DNA of 42,295 bases from Solirubrobacterales bacterium (GTDB lineage: Bacteria > Actinomycetota > Thermoleophilia > Solirubrobacterales > Solirubrobacteraceae), in NCBI GenBank assembly GCA_027315255.1, contig DAHUYL010000017.1, forward strand, positions 1-42,295, in the 5' to 3' direction. Below, piece after piece: positions 1 to 7,092 of this stretch. The notes under the pieces are model-generated. The model saw only the letters and a program-made list of their open reading frames with translations. It was not told where the DNA came from and did no database searches. How positions within the stretch are numbered: the first letter of the stretch is position 1; each line of letters begins with the position of its first letter. The translations under genes were made by a program, and so were the position numbers.

Positions 1-83
1 GGTCGCCGGCGGCGGGCGGCGGGCGGGGCGGCAGGACGACCGGCGGCGGTCGCGGGGCGGGTGGTGGCGGCACCGGCGTCAGG

Positions 84-881
84 GTGCGGCGGCTGGCCAG
101 CGGCGTCGAGGACGGCTATCACGAGGCCGTGGTGCCGGGGCTGAAGTCGAGTGCGGACGCCGCCCGGCTGGCCGACGAGATCGCGTTTGCCGCACGCCGG
201 CTCGAGCAGCTCGAGCTCGACCCGCCGGGTCTCCTGGCGGAGGTCGCCGCCCCCGGCGACGTCGAGGAGCGGACCTGGCTGGCTTTCCAGATCGCCTACG
301 TGTGCCCGCTCGACGACCCCGATCCGTTCGCCGCGATCGCCGCGACGCAGACGAGCTGGGCGTCGGGCGAGCTTCCGGACCTGTCGGATGCGCGCACGGG
401 GCCGCGCACCGCCCACGACCGGGTGCGCGGGACGGCGACGCTCGCCGCCTACAGGAGCTGGGCGGAGCGTGCAGGCTCGCAGGCGGCTGCGTTCGGCGGC
501 GAGGCGTCGTGGACGCCGGAGCGCCGGTTCGCCCGTGCATTCGAACGGCTCTCGCTGCCCGGCCTGCACCGCGACGCGCGCTACGAGCTGCTCGTGCTGC
601 TCGGCCGGCTGTCGGTCTACGAACTGCGTGGCGGCACGCTCCAGTTCGGGGGCGAGAACGAGGCGACCGTCGGCGCCAAGCGGGCGCTTGGGATCGGCGA
701 TCCGCTCCTTCTGGAGCGGCGCGCCGCGGCGCTGGCGGAGGCCTGCGCGGTGCCGCTCGAGGCGCTCGATCTGGCGCTGCACAACTGGAGCGCCGGGACC
801 CGGGTCGGGCTTGGCCTGCCGCCCGGTGTCGAGCCCGGCGCCGACGCGGTCGCGCGGGCGCGGCGCGCGCTGGGGCTGTAG
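84..881 (+). CDS. Conserved protein of unknown function; possible thymine-pyrophosphorylase-like (aGPT-Pplase clade 3) family
   Basis: A 265-residue, mostly helical soluble protein without signal peptide or membrane segment. It has a Trp/Leu-rich middle (AFQIAYVCPLDDPDPF near residue 88), a WTPERRFARAFERL stretch near residue 145 and a helix-rich C-terminus. From memory these resemble the alpha-glutamyl/putrescinyl thymine pyrophosphorylase clade 3 proteins, which have a HhH-glycosylase-like fold; I could not test this, so the family is tentative. The GTG start is a choice: the frame stays open to the left window edge through a Gly/Arg-rich stretch that looks non-coding, and no clear ribosome binding site is visible. 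It may be cotranscribed with the next gene about 107 nt downstream. Confidence 0.6.
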   Translation: MRRLASGVEDGYHEAVVPGLKSSADAARLADEIAFAARRLEQLELDPPGLLAEVAAPGDVEERTWLAFQIAYVCPLDDPDPFAAIAATQTSWASGELPDLSDARTGPRTAHDRVRGTATLAAYRSWAERAGSQAAAFGGEASWTPERRFARAFERLSLPGLHRDARYELLVLLGRLSVYELRGGTLQFGGENEATVGAKRALGIGDPLLLERRAAALAEACAVPLEALDLALHNWSAGTRVGLGLPPGVEPGADAVARARRALGL

Positions 882-946
882 CCGGCGCGGGCTCCGTCTG
901 GGCGTGCGGCGGTTCGGAGCGCTCCGGCTCCGTCCGGGGCGCAGCC

Positions 947-952
947 TACAGT
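947..952 (+). promoter_or_regulatory. Possible -10 element (TACAGT) for the gene at 989
   Basis: TACAGT fits the TANNNT pattern used across the window. It would give a leader of about 30 nt. No Shine-Dalgarno sequence is obvious before the ATG, so the assignment is weak. Confidence 0.25.
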
Positions 953-988
953 GCCTGCCGCATCCTCTCCCCGCAAGCCTGAGCCGCT

Positions 989-1444
989 ATGTCCCTCTGC
1001 TTCATCGAACCGCAGAACGCCATCCGCGTGATCGCCGACTCAGTCGGGCGTGAGGCTCGCCGGCAGATCCTCGGCGAGGTCGTGCGGGCGTGGGTCGACG
1101 AGATTCCGGAACCGGATCTGCAGTCCCACTACGCCAAGGCGGTCGCCGATCTCGACGAGCACGATCTGTCGATGCTCGCCGCGTGGCACGCGTCGCTCGA
1201 GCTGGGCCATCCGATCCCGACCAAGGAGTTCCTGATGGGGGTGTTCCCGTCGCTCGGCGAGAACCGGCGCGAAGCGCTGAGGATCGCCGCCGGGTTTCGC
1301 GGTGAGGAGGCGTTCGAGGCGGGAGTCGGCGAGGACGAGGCGCTCGACACCGTGCTGCCGTGGCTGTCCGCCGAGCGCTGCCGCCAGCTGGCGGGCGAGT
1401 GTCTGCAGCTCTACTGCTGGGACCGTCTGGGCGTCGAGAACTGA
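989..1444 (+). CDS. Conserved hypothetical protein, 151 aa
   Basis: An acidic, probably all-helical cytoplasmic protein with no motif I recognise. Visible marks are a helix with AVADLDEHDLSMLAAWHASL near residues 50-70, a PSLGENRREALRIAAGF segment near 85-105, and four cysteines, two of them near the C-terminus (CRQLAGECLQLYC). The ATG is the first start after an in-frame TGA at 980-982, which fixes the N-terminus. The gene ends in a convergent junction with the HAD phosphatase, and its TGA lies inside the left arm of the palindrome at 1442-1492. Function unknown. Confidence 0.6.
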   Translation: MSLCFIEPQNAIRVIADSVGREARRQILGEVVRAWVDEIPEPDLQSHYAKAVADLDEHDLSMLAAWHASLELGHPIPTKEFLMGVFPSLGENRREALRIAAGFRGEEAFEAGVGEDEALDTVLPWLSAERCRQLAGECLQLYCWDRLGVEN

Positions 1445-1492
1445 CTTGGTTGAACTTTCGTACCGCTACGGGCGGTTTCTTCAACCAAGTCA
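1442..1492. terminator. Perfect 13-bp palindrome at a convergent gene junction, probable bidirectional terminator
   Basis: TGACTTGGTTGAA at 1442-1454 is matched exactly by TTCAACCAAGTCA at 1480-1492. Inside it a second stem, ACCGC (1462-1466) with GCGGT (1472-1476), closes a 5-nt loop. The left arm begins with the TGA stop of the plus-strand gene, and the minus-strand gene ends 7 nt beyond the right arm. Position and symmetry suit termination from both sides. There is no U-tract. Confidence 0.6.
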
Positions 1493-1498
1493 GGCTCA

Positions 1499-2134
1499 TC
1501 AACGTCCATCTGCGATCGCCGCGCGGATCGCGGGGATCGTGTGCTCGTTGTCGGTGAACTGGATCGCATGCATGCCGGCGGCGCGCGCCCCCTCGCAGTT
1601 GCCGGCGATGTCGTCGACGAACAGGGTCTCGTTCGCCGGCAACCCGAGCCGGGCGAGCGTGAGCCTGTAGATCTCGGGCTCGGGCTTGCGGACCCCGACG
1701 AAGGCCGAGTCGATCACCAGCTCGAACAGCTCCTGCACCGGTACCAGCGCGCGCCACCGCGCCTCCCATTCGCGGACGTTGTTCGTGCAGATCGCCAGCC
1801 GGATCCCGGCGTCTCGCAGCTCCCGCAGCAGCTCGAACATCGCCTCGTTCGGCCGCAGGCCCGCGAAGTAGGTGGCGCCGAATCCCTCGAGGTCGACAGG
1901 CCGGCCGAGCGCCGCTGTGAGCTCGCCGCCGACCTCGGCGAGGAAGTCGCGCTCCGATATCTGCCCGGTCTCGAGCCGGTGCAGCGGACTCACGCCGGTC
2001 CGCTCGGCAATTCGCGCGATCGAGCTGTACAGCGCCATCAGCGGCACCCCGGACGAGTCCTGGAAGGCGACGAACGAGTCCATCAGCGGAGATGTCAGGA
2101 CTCCGCCGAAGTCGCTGACGAGCGCTCGGATCAC
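1499..2134 (-). CDS. HAD-superfamily phosphatase (HAD-IA, epoxide-hydrolase-N-like subgroup)
   Basis: All four HAD motifs are visible: motif I DFGGVLT with nucleophile Asp8, motif II CTNN, the motif III lysine in RKPEPEIY, and motif IV VDDIAGNCEGA. Motif I has Gly where most phosphatases have the general-acid Asp, as seen in the branch with the N-terminal domain of soluble epoxide hydrolases. A helical cap lies between motifs I and II (about residues 15-95). At 211 residues it has normal length. It is cytosolic and probably acts on a small phosphorylated metabolite; the substrate cannot be told. The GTG start follows the stop of the upstream minus-strand gene by 18 nt, so the two look like an operon. 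Confidence 0.85.
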   Translation of the reverse strand: MIRALVSDFGGVLTSPLMDSFVAFQDSSGVPLMALYSSIARIAERTGVSPLHRLETGQISERDFLAEVGGELTAALGRPVDLEGFGATYFAGLRPNEAMFELLRELRDAGIRLAICTNNVREWEARWRALVPVQELFELVIDSAFVGVRKPEPEIYRLTLARLGLPANETLFVDDIAGNCEGARAAGMHAIQFTDNEHTIPAIRAAIADGR

Positions 2135-2152
2135 GTGACGCCGAGGGTCACC

Positions 2153-2884
2153 TCACGCCGCGCGCGCGAGCAGGTACACGCCAAGTCCGTCGTCACCCCG
2201 GCTGTGGCAGCGCATGGCGACCGCCTCCAGCCGGACGCCGGCGATCGTCGTCGCGGCCGACTGGCCTGCGTGCTCGCCCGCCATCCGTCGCGAACGGTGC
2301 TCCTCGTCGTCGTCCGCTCCCAGCCAGATCTCCACGCCCATCCGGCGGGCTGCGCCGGTGCCGTCATAGGTGGTGGAGAGGCGCGGGTCGGACAGCCGCA
2401 GCACTGCGTCGTCGCCGGCGATCGCGACCGAGATCGCGTCGCGGTCGTGACCCGATGCGCCCTTCGGCCGGGCGGCGAGCAGGGCGAGCGCATGGCCGGC
2501 GGCGAACCACCCTGCAGCGAGCCGGACCGAGTCGAGCCCGCCCCGCGCAAGCGCCGCGCAGTAAGCGCCCTCGGCGTCGATCTCGCCGGCTGCGTCCCGT
2601 GCGCCGCCGCCGTCGACGACCGCGCCCGTGACCCGGCAGAGCACGAGCTCGGCGGGCGCGCCGGCGACGGAAAGTCGCAGCTCGAAACCCGCGCCGGTCA
2701 CGGTCCAGTCGCTCGAGCTCTCGCCGGTCGCGATCGCGGCAGGCTCGAATCCGACGGCCGGCGGCCCATCCAGCCTGCCGAGCGCGACGCCTGCATCCGG
2801 TCCGCCGATGACCACGCCCCACAACCGGCGGTCGAGATCGGCAAAGGACGCGACGGGCCAGGGTGCGTCGAGGCCGGGGCTCAT
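2153..2884 (-). CDS. Conserved hypothetical protein, 243 aa
   Basis: A soluble protein rich in Ala, Gly and Asp, probably beta-rich, with long runs of short hydrophobic strands (for example WGVVIGGPDAGVALGRL near residue 22). No signal peptide and no motif I can name. The ATG is supported by TAGCCT 9 nt upstream on the minus strand, which predicts a leaderless transcript. The HAD phosphatase follows after 18 nt and is probably cotranscribed. Function unknown. Confidence 0.6.
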   Translation of the reverse strand: MSPGLDAPWPVASFADLDRRLWGVVIGGPDAGVALGRLDGPPAVGFEPAAIATGESSSDWTVTGAGFELRLSVAGAPAELVLCRVTGAVVDGGGARDAAGEIDAEGAYCAALARGGLDSVRLAAGWFAAGHALALLAARPKGASGHDRDAISVAIAGDDAVLRLSDPRLSTTYDGTGAARRMGVEIWLGADDDEEHRSRRMAGEHAGQSAATTIAGVRLEAVAMRCHSRGDDGLGVYLLARAA

Positions 2885-2893
2885 GCCCGCGGA

Positions 2894-2899
2894 AGGCTA
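2894..2899 (-). promoter_or_regulatory. -10 element TAGCCT for the gene starting at 2884 (leaderless)
   Basis: On the minus strand TAGCCT ends 9 nt before the ATG, so transcription would start at or just before the start codon. No -35 hexamer is seen. Confidence 0.5.
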
Positions 2900-2911
2900 C
2901 CCGCTGCGAGA

Positions 2912-3238
2912 TCAGGCGAGCGCTGCGGTCGGTCCGTCGAACCGCACACCCGGCAGGCGGTGCAGGCCGACGATCTCGATCAACGCGAGGATCTGCGGTT
3001 GGGCGTCGCGCAGCAGCAGGGCCCGGCCGCGGCGTCGCAGCCGGCGCGAAAGCATCGCGAGGTCGAGCATCAGCGACGTGTCCGCGAACACCAGTCCGCT
3101 CAGATCGACGACGACGTCGTCCTCGGCCCCCAGCGCCCGTGCAAACGCACAGCGCCTGAAGCCCTGGGTGCTGCGATCCTCGCGGCCCGCGCAGAGCAGG
3201 ACGGGCGGGCTTTCTCCGAACTCGACGATCGGGACAAC
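2912..3238 (-). CDS. STAS-domain (anti-sigma-factor antagonist-like) protein, start codon unresolved
   Basis: This minus-strand frame carries no ATG/GTG/TTG near its beginning, yet the translation is clearly protein-like. It opens with VPIVEFGESPPVLLCAGRED, then a central DVVVDLSGLVFADTSLMLDL, the strand-turn-helix of a STAS domain with its conserved DLSG-type loop, and a C-terminal amphipathic part. In anti-anti-sigma factors the loop Ser is phosphorylated; here the residues after the strand are SGLVFADTS. The frame is blocked by a TAG at 3239-3241. The only early start-like codons are GTT, GTC, ATC (3229) and CTG. That TAG also begins TAGGTT, a good -10 box, so a rare ATC or GTC start on a leaderless transcript is possible. 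A small deletion, a mutated start or a sequence error are alternatives. Confidence 0.55.
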   Translation of the reverse strand, partial: VVPIVEFGESPPVLLCAGREDRSTQGFRRCAFARALGAEDDVVVDLSGLVFADTSLMLDLAMLSRRLRRRGRALLLRDAQPQILALIEIVGLHRLPGVRFDGPTAALA

Positions 3239-3281
3239 CTACAGAATTCGGCGGACGAGGGTAGGGAACAATCCGACTACC

Positions 3282-3287
3282 TACACT
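3282..3287 (+). promoter_or_regulatory. -10 element TACACT for the MIP18-family gene (leaderless)
   Basis: TACACT ends 8 nt before the ATG at 3296. The divergent STAS gene would be read from the other strand of the same short intergenic region. Confidence 0.55.
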
Positions 3288-3295
3288 TTCCGGCC

Positions 3296-3595
3296 ATGAT
3301 CTCCATCGAGGAAGTCAACGACGCGCTGCGCGAGGTGATCGACCCCGAGTTGGGGCTCGACTTCGTGGAGCTCGGCCTGATCTACGGTGTCGAAGTCGAT
3401 CCGTCAGGCGCGGTCAAGGTCACGTACACGCTGACGGCGCCCGGCTGCCCGATCGGCCCACAGGTCGCCGAGCAGATCGAGGAGTTCGTCGGCGAGATCG
3501 AGGGCGTCACCTCGGTCGAGCCCGAGATGACGTTCACGCCGCCCTGGACGCCGGATCGGATGAGCGAGGACGCCAAGTTCGCGCTCGGCTTCTGA
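3296..3595 (+). CDS. MIP18/DUF59 family iron-sulfur assembly protein (SufT/PaaD-like)
   Basis: A 99-residue single-domain protein. EVNDALREVIDPELGLDFVE at the N-terminus and TAPGCPIG with a lone Cys51 are the hallmarks of DUF59 proteins, which help mature Fe-S proteins. The C-terminus has PPWTPDRMSEDAKFALG, typical of the stand-alone metal-sulfur biosynthetic enzyme group. The ATG is chosen because a -10 hexamer lies 8 nt upstream and the family normally begins just before the first helix; the much longer open frame upstream is antisense to other genes. It is monocistronic and faces a hairpin at its 3' end. Confidence 0.85.
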   Translation: MISIEEVNDALREVIDPELGLDFVELGLIYGVEVDPSGAVKVTYTLTAPGCPIGPQVAEQIEEFVGEIEGVTSVEPEMTFTPPWTPDRMSEDAKFALGF

Positions 3596-3600
3596 GGGAA

Positions 3601-3640
3601 GGGACGGCGCCGCTGCGGTTCGCCGCGGCAGCACCGTCCC
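3601..3640. terminator. Hairpin between convergent genes, probable bidirectional terminator
   Basis: GGGACGG (3601-3607) pairs with CCGTCCC (3634-3640), and the inner 11 bases extend the stem with two mismatches and one G-U pair around a short TTC-containing loop. It starts 5 nt after the MIP18-family stop and lies 35 nt from the stop of the facing gene. No U-tract follows. Confidence 0.5.
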
Positions 3641-3674
3641 TCGATCGGCCCCCGGAGCAGTTCTCCCCCGAAGC

Positions 3675-4331
3675 TCAGGCGCTCACGGTCGTCGCCTGCG
3701 CCAGCGCGGCGTCCCAGTCGATCACCAGCTGGCGGTCGTCGCCGTTCGGCATCCGCTTGGCCGGGACCGTGTTGCCGGGGTAGAGCAGCGGCACCGCCTC
3801 CGGTGGCACCGGATTGCCGACCTGGATCTGGAACGGCGGCCGCCCGTCGGCCATCACCGTAAGCAGGAAGGCGTACATGTCCTTGCCGGTCGAACTGCGC
3901 ATCCCCAGCGGCTGGCTCTGGACGATCACGACCTTGCACGGCACGCCCTCCTCCAGGATCCGCGCCGCCGAGCCCGTGTTCGCATCGCCGGAGCTCGCCA
4001 TCGTCACGACCGGCGGCTCCTCGCCCAGCGAGATCGCGACACGACTGCGATCCTTCGGATCCACCCGGACCGCGACCGTCGCGCCGGGCGTCATCAGCTG
4101 CGGCAGCACGGTCGCGAGTATGGCCTGGCGGCAGGTCGCCTGGTAGCGCGGCACGCCGTCGAGCGCCACCTCGAGCGTGAACACGCAGACGTGGGACGGG
4201 TTGAAGTCGACGCCCGTGCTGACGGACGTCTGCTGGACGGCGGCGATGATCCCCCGGCCCAGCAGGCCGTTCTCGAGTAGCTCCTTCGGGACCGCCCCGG
4301 TCATGCTCTTCATCTTGCCCAAGAGGCCCAT
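3675..4331 (-). CDS. Protein of unknown function with two tandem copies of a beta-rich module
   Basis: A 218-residue cytosolic protein. After a short N-terminal helix (MGLLGKMKSM) it has two similar modules of about 75 residues. Both run from a VQQT/VQSQ strand, through FTLEVALDGVP or FLLTVMADGRP, to a PGATVAVRVDP or PGNTVPAKRMP turn, and end in VAISLG or LVIDWD. This points to an internal duplication of the 'PG-x-V-x-VDP' module often seen in actinobacterial SHOCT-associated proteins (from memory). I chose the ATG at 4331 because AAAGGGGAA sits just before it; the longer frame adds an Arg-rich tail that looks non-coding. It follows the membrane-anchored coiled-coil gene by 44 nt. Function unknown. 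Confidence 0.6.
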   Translation of the reverse strand: MGLLGKMKSMTGAVPKELLENGLLGRGIIAAVQQTSVSTGVDFNPSHVCVFTLEVALDGVPRYQATCRQAILATVLPQLMTPGATVAVRVDPKDRSRVAISLGEEPPVVTMASSGDANTGSAARILEEGVPCKVVIVQSQPLGMRSSTGKDMYAFLLTVMADGRPPFQIQVGNPVPPEAVPLLYPGNTVPAKRMPNGDDRQLVIDWDAALAQATTVSA

Positions 4332-4375
4332 CGACGTTCCCCTTTCATCAGCGTTGGTTCGGTTGCCGTGCCGGC

Positions 4376-4696
4376 CTACTGGCCGTACTTCGCCTCGCAG
4401 GACTGGACCTTGGAGACGTCGGTGCCGGCGGCTGCGACGCACGCGGTCAGCTTCGATGCCTGACTCAGCGACTTGGAAGCCTGGCTGCCCGCGGCGCCCG
4501 CCTGCGAGCTCGCCTTCGAGAGCTGCTTCTGCGCCTGGTTGAGGGCTTGCTGTGCTTGCCGCTCGCCGCTCTTGATTGCGCTGTTGGCGGCGTTGTTGTC
4601 CGGCTGGATCACCGTGAAGTAGAGCACTCCGAAGATCGCCAGCGACACGGCCAGGCCTGCGAGGGCAAGCTTCCAGCTTCCTGTGACTAAAACCAT
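4376..4696 (-). CDS. Small membrane-anchored coiled-coil protein with C-terminal cysteine pair
   Basis: A 106-residue protein. Residues 8-30 (WKLALAGLAVSLAIFGVLYF) form one membrane segment. Residues 35-80 are rich in Ala, Gln and Ser with heptad-like spacing (QAQQALNQAQKQLSKASSQA), suggesting a long helix or coiled coil outside the membrane. The C-terminus has two cysteines, CVAAAGTDVSKVQSC, which could form a disulfide if extracytoplasmic. AGAGGGGGAAAG before the ATG is a good ribosome binding site. It lies upstream of the tandem-module gene and probably shares its transcript. I do not recognise the family. Confidence 0.6.
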   Translation of the reverse strand: MVLVTGSWKLALAGLAVSLAIFGVLYFTVIQPDNNAANSAIKSGERQAQQALNQAQKQLSKASSQAGAAGSQASKSLSQASKLTACVAAAGTDVSKVQSCEAKYGQ

Positions 4697-4942
4697 CTTT
4701 CCCCCTCTTGGAGAGTGGAACGTAACGAGTTGTGGTGCCTATCGACCCGCGTCGATCAAGCTAGTTCCGCACCGACCCCCGTGCAATTCCTGAAACCTTG
4801 GATCTTTGACAGCAGCGTCGGGAGCATCCCCCGGGTGGGGGCGCGTCCGGGGGCGGCCGCTCGGGGCAGCGAGGTCCAGTCGGGCCGCGTTTCACGGCGG
4901 TTCGACCGCGGGCACGGTCCGGCGGTCGCGGCTCAGGTAGGG

Positions 4943-4978
4943 GGTTGGGCGGGCCCGATCCATCGGGCCCGCCCAACC
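4943..4978. repeat. Perfect 17-bp inverted repeat with a 2-nt centre
   Basis: GGTTGGGCGGGCCCGAT (4943-4959) is followed by CC and then by its exact reverse complement (4962-4978). As RNA it would form a stem of about 16 bp with a tight loop on either strand. It is more than 200 nt from either flanking gene, so it is not an obvious terminator. It may be a mobile palindromic unit, a terminator of an unseen RNA, or a protein binding site. Confidence 0.6.
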
Positions 4979-5188
4979 ACGCATCCGCCCGCCAGTGGGC
5001 CGCTCAGGGGGGGCACGGCTACACCAGCCGAGACATGGGCGGACTTATGTACGAGAACCAAGTGACGCCGAGGTTCCCGTGTACGCATGAAAACGGATCC
5101 GGCTGGCAGGGGTTGGCCGGATGCGATGAGAATTCTCTCGGACCGCCGGCGCCAGGTCCCTGTCCAGGTACGCCGAGCCGGACGGCAC

Positions 5189-5208
5189 CTGCCCGCGCCG
5201 GTGGGCAG
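5189..5208 (-). terminator. Weak hairpin after the stop of the gene at 5211-5429
   Basis: CTGCCC at 5189-5194 pairs with GGGCAG at 5203-5208 around an 8-nt loop, directly downstream of the minus-strand stop. No U-tract. Confidence 0.25.
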
Positions 5209-5210
5209 AC

Positions 5211-5429
5211 TCAGGAGCGTCGCGAGCTCGAGGACAGGTCGATCGCGCGAATCGAATGGTCCTCGGGCAGCTTCGCCAGCACGCTGTCGACGACCTGCCT
5301 GAAGTCCGCCTCCTCGTGGCCGAGATCGTCGCGGAGCGTCTTCAGTGCGGTGTGGACGACCTTCAGCTGGGCGGCGGTGAGTTCGAGGCGATACGCCGTT
5401 TCCTCGCGCCCGATCAGATTCCCCTCCAT
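5211..5429 (-). CDS. Small conserved hypothetical protein, 72 aa
   Basis: A small acidic helical protein. It has the look of a real gene: LTAAQLKVVHTALKTLRDDL is an amphipathic helix, followed by a second helix (FRQVVDSVLAKLPEDHSIRA) and a Ser/Arg tail. No known motif. The ATG at 5429 is preferred over a GTG three codons upstream because TACGCT lies exactly 9 nt before it, the leaderless spacing used elsewhere here. It sits just downstream of the WS/DGAT gene on the same strand but has its own promoter signal. Confidence 0.55.
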   Translation of the reverse strand: MEGNLIGREETAYRLELTAAQLKVVHTALKTLRDDLGHEEADFRQVVDSVLAKLPEDHSIRAIDLSSSSRRS

Positions 5430-5438
5430 CGTGCTCAC

Positions 5439-5444
5439 AGCGTA
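5439..5444 (-). promoter_or_regulatory. -10 element TACGCT for the gene starting at 5429 (leaderless)
   Basis: On the minus strand TACGCT ends 9 nt before the ATG; the alternative GTG would directly abut the hexamer. Confidence 0.45.
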
Positions 5445-5453
5445 TTACAGCCG

Positions 5454-7010
5454 TCAGGTGTCCGAGCGCGGGCGTGGCGTGCCACCCGTCCGCTTGGCGC
5501 GCATGTCGGCTGCCGGCCCGCGCCGCCCGTGGCGTCGCGTCGACGGCACGATCGAGTGGGTGGAGTCGAACGAGGGGTCGTGACCGTTCGGGCCGCCGTC
5601 CCGCCCGGCCGCGAGCCGCAGCTGATCCAGCGAGCGGTCGATGCCTGCGGCGATCACGTCGAGGTCGGGGAGCGCGTCGAAGTCGGCGAGGAGTCCGTAC
5701 TCGATCCGTCCGTCGTAGGACATGATCGCGACCGCCAGCGCGTGGTTGCGGGGCAGGAACGCGAGCGGGTAGAGATCCTCGAGCGCGCGCCCCAGCACGT
5801 ACAGCGGAAACTGCGGCCCCGGGATATTCGTGACGATCAGGTTGAACAGGCGCGTCGAGAACTGCAGCCGTGAGGCCTGGGCAAGCACCGTCGGTGGCGC
5901 CAGGTTGTTGACCGCCGCGAGCGTCGCGGCCCCGACCGCCTGCTTGGACTCCTTCAGGCCGTCCATCGCCTCGCGGACGATCGCCAGGCGGCTGACCGGG
6001 TCCTGGACGTAGACGGGCAGCGGGCCGCGCATCACCGTGAGCCGATTGCCCAGCGTGTGGCGCTGATCGTGGGTGCGCACCGAGACGGGCACGAGCGCTC
6101 GCATCTCGACGCCCTCCGTGCGGATCCCACGGGAGCGCAGCCACTCGGCTAACGCGCCCGAGACGACGGTGAGCACGACGTCGTTGACGGTGCCTCCGAA
6201 CGCGTTCTTGACGGCCTTGTAGTCGGCCAGCTGCTGGCGCACGACGGCGAACCGGCGGTGGGGTCCGATCGGCACGTTGAGTGGCGTCTCGGGCGCGGGA
6301 TTGAGCGCCGCCCAGACGATCTCCCCCAGCCCTTCGACTGCGTCGCGGGCTGCGTCGAGCGAGCGACTGGGGCTGACCGCGGCCGACGCGGCGCGGCGCA
6401 CGACCTCGCCGGCCACCCCGGCGCTGGACAGTACCGTCGCGAGCAGCAGCTCGGCGGTCGTCGGCTGCGGTTGCGGCTGCCATTGGGGGGCCGCCGGTGC
6501 ATCGGGATCGCCCTCGCGCGCAAGGTCGAGCAGAACGGTCGCGAGGTCCACTCCCGAGACCCCGTCCACCAGCGAGTGGTGGGTCTTGAAGATCAGCGCG
6601 AAGCGCTCCGCCGACGAGTCCGCGGACCCGATCCCCTCGACCATCCACATCTCCCACAGCGGCTTGGAGCGGTCGAGCTGCTGCGAGGCGATCCGCGACG
6701 CGAGCTGGAGCAGCTGTGGCTCGCCGCCCGGCGCGGGGAGCGCCGCGTGCCGGACGTGGTACTCGAGGTTGAACGTGCAGTCGTCGATCCAGCGCGGGTT
6801 GCCGGCCCCCAGCGGCGGCACCGCCAGCTTCTGGCGGTAGCGCGGAACGAGGTGCAGCCGACTCCGCACGTGCTCGAGCAGGTCGTCGAAGTCGGGCGCC
6901 GGCCCCTCGAACACGAGCACGCCGCCGATGTGCATGTGCGCTGCGGCGTCCTCCTGGTGCAGAAACGACGCGTCGGTTCCGGTCAACCGATCGAGGTGCT
7001 GCTGCGGCAT
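5454..7010 (-). CDS. WS/DGAT-family wax ester synthase/diacylglycerol acyltransferase
   Basis: Makes storage lipid (wax esters or triacylglycerol) by moving an acyl group from acyl-CoA to a fatty alcohol or diacylglycerol. The catalytic HHxxxDG motif is HHSLVDG at residues 144-150. Other family blocks are present: PLWEMW near 118, NVPIGPHRRFA near 265, GTVNDVVLTV near 295, and NIPGPQFPLYVLG near 405. At 518 residues it is slightly longer than many relatives because of a basic, low-complexity tail of about 45 residues. The ATG has a purine-rich leader (GAAGGGAGCCTCGGAGA) and a TACGCT box about 38 nt upstream, so unlike its neighbours this mRNA seems to have a real leader. It is divergent from ispH. 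Confidence 0.9.
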   Translation of the reverse strand: MPQQHLDRLTGTDASFLHQEDAAAHMHIGGVLVFEGPAPDFDDLLEHVRSRLHLVPRYRQKLAVPPLGAGNPRWIDDCTFNLEYHVRHAALPAPGGEPQLLQLASRIASQQLDRSKPLWEMWMVEGIGSADSSAERFALIFKTHHSLVDGVSGVDLATVLLDLAREGDPDAPAAPQWQPQPQPTTAELLLATVLSSAGVAGEVVRRAASAAVSPSRSLDAARDAVEGLGEIVWAALNPAPETPLNVPIGPHRRFAVVRQQLADYKAVKNAFGGTVNDVVLTVVSGALAEWLRSRGIRTEGVEMRALVPVSVRTHDQRHTLGNRLTVMRGPLPVYVQDPVSRLAIVREAMDGLKESKQAVGAATLAAVNNLAPPTVLAQASRLQFSTRLFNLIVTNIPGPQFPLYVLGRALEDLYPLAFLPRNHALAVAIMSYDGRIEYGLLADFDALPDLDVIAAGIDRSLDQLRLAAGRDGGPNGHDPSFDSTHSIVPSTRRHGRRGPAADMRAKRTGGTPRPRSDT

Positions 7011-7077
7011 TCTCCGAGGCTCCCTTCGTCACCCTTGGCCCGGTCTCTAGCGTACGCCTCAACGGCGGTCCGACGCC

Positions 7078-7083
7078 TACACT
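7078..7083 (+). promoter_or_regulatory. -10 element TACACT for ispH (leaderless)
   Basis: TACACT ends 9 nt before the ATG at 7093. The same hexamer precedes the gene at 3296. Confidence 0.55.
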
Positions 7084-7092
7084 CGGAAGTCG

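Larger units (their letters stand above)
4697..5210. other. Intergenic region without a convincing gene
   Basis: About 510 nt upstream of the small membrane protein gene. Open frames here on either strand are Arg/Pro-rich and look like shadows. It contains the 17-bp palindrome at 4943-4978 and a weak hairpin at 5189-5208 just after the stop of the small gene at 5211-5429. The part next to 4696 is less GC-rich (4725-4800) and probably holds the promoter of that gene. Confidence 0.5.

Noticed and set aside
1541-3295. Very long plus-strand open frame running into the MIP18-family gene
   Set aside because: It is antisense to the HAD, hypothetical and STAS genes and is Arg/Ala/Pro-rich; only the last 99 codons are protein-like.
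5087-5302. 71-codon plus-strand frame in the 4.7-5.2 kb region
   Set aside because: Arg/Pro-rich, antisense to the small gene at 5211-5429, no promoter or ribosome binding site.
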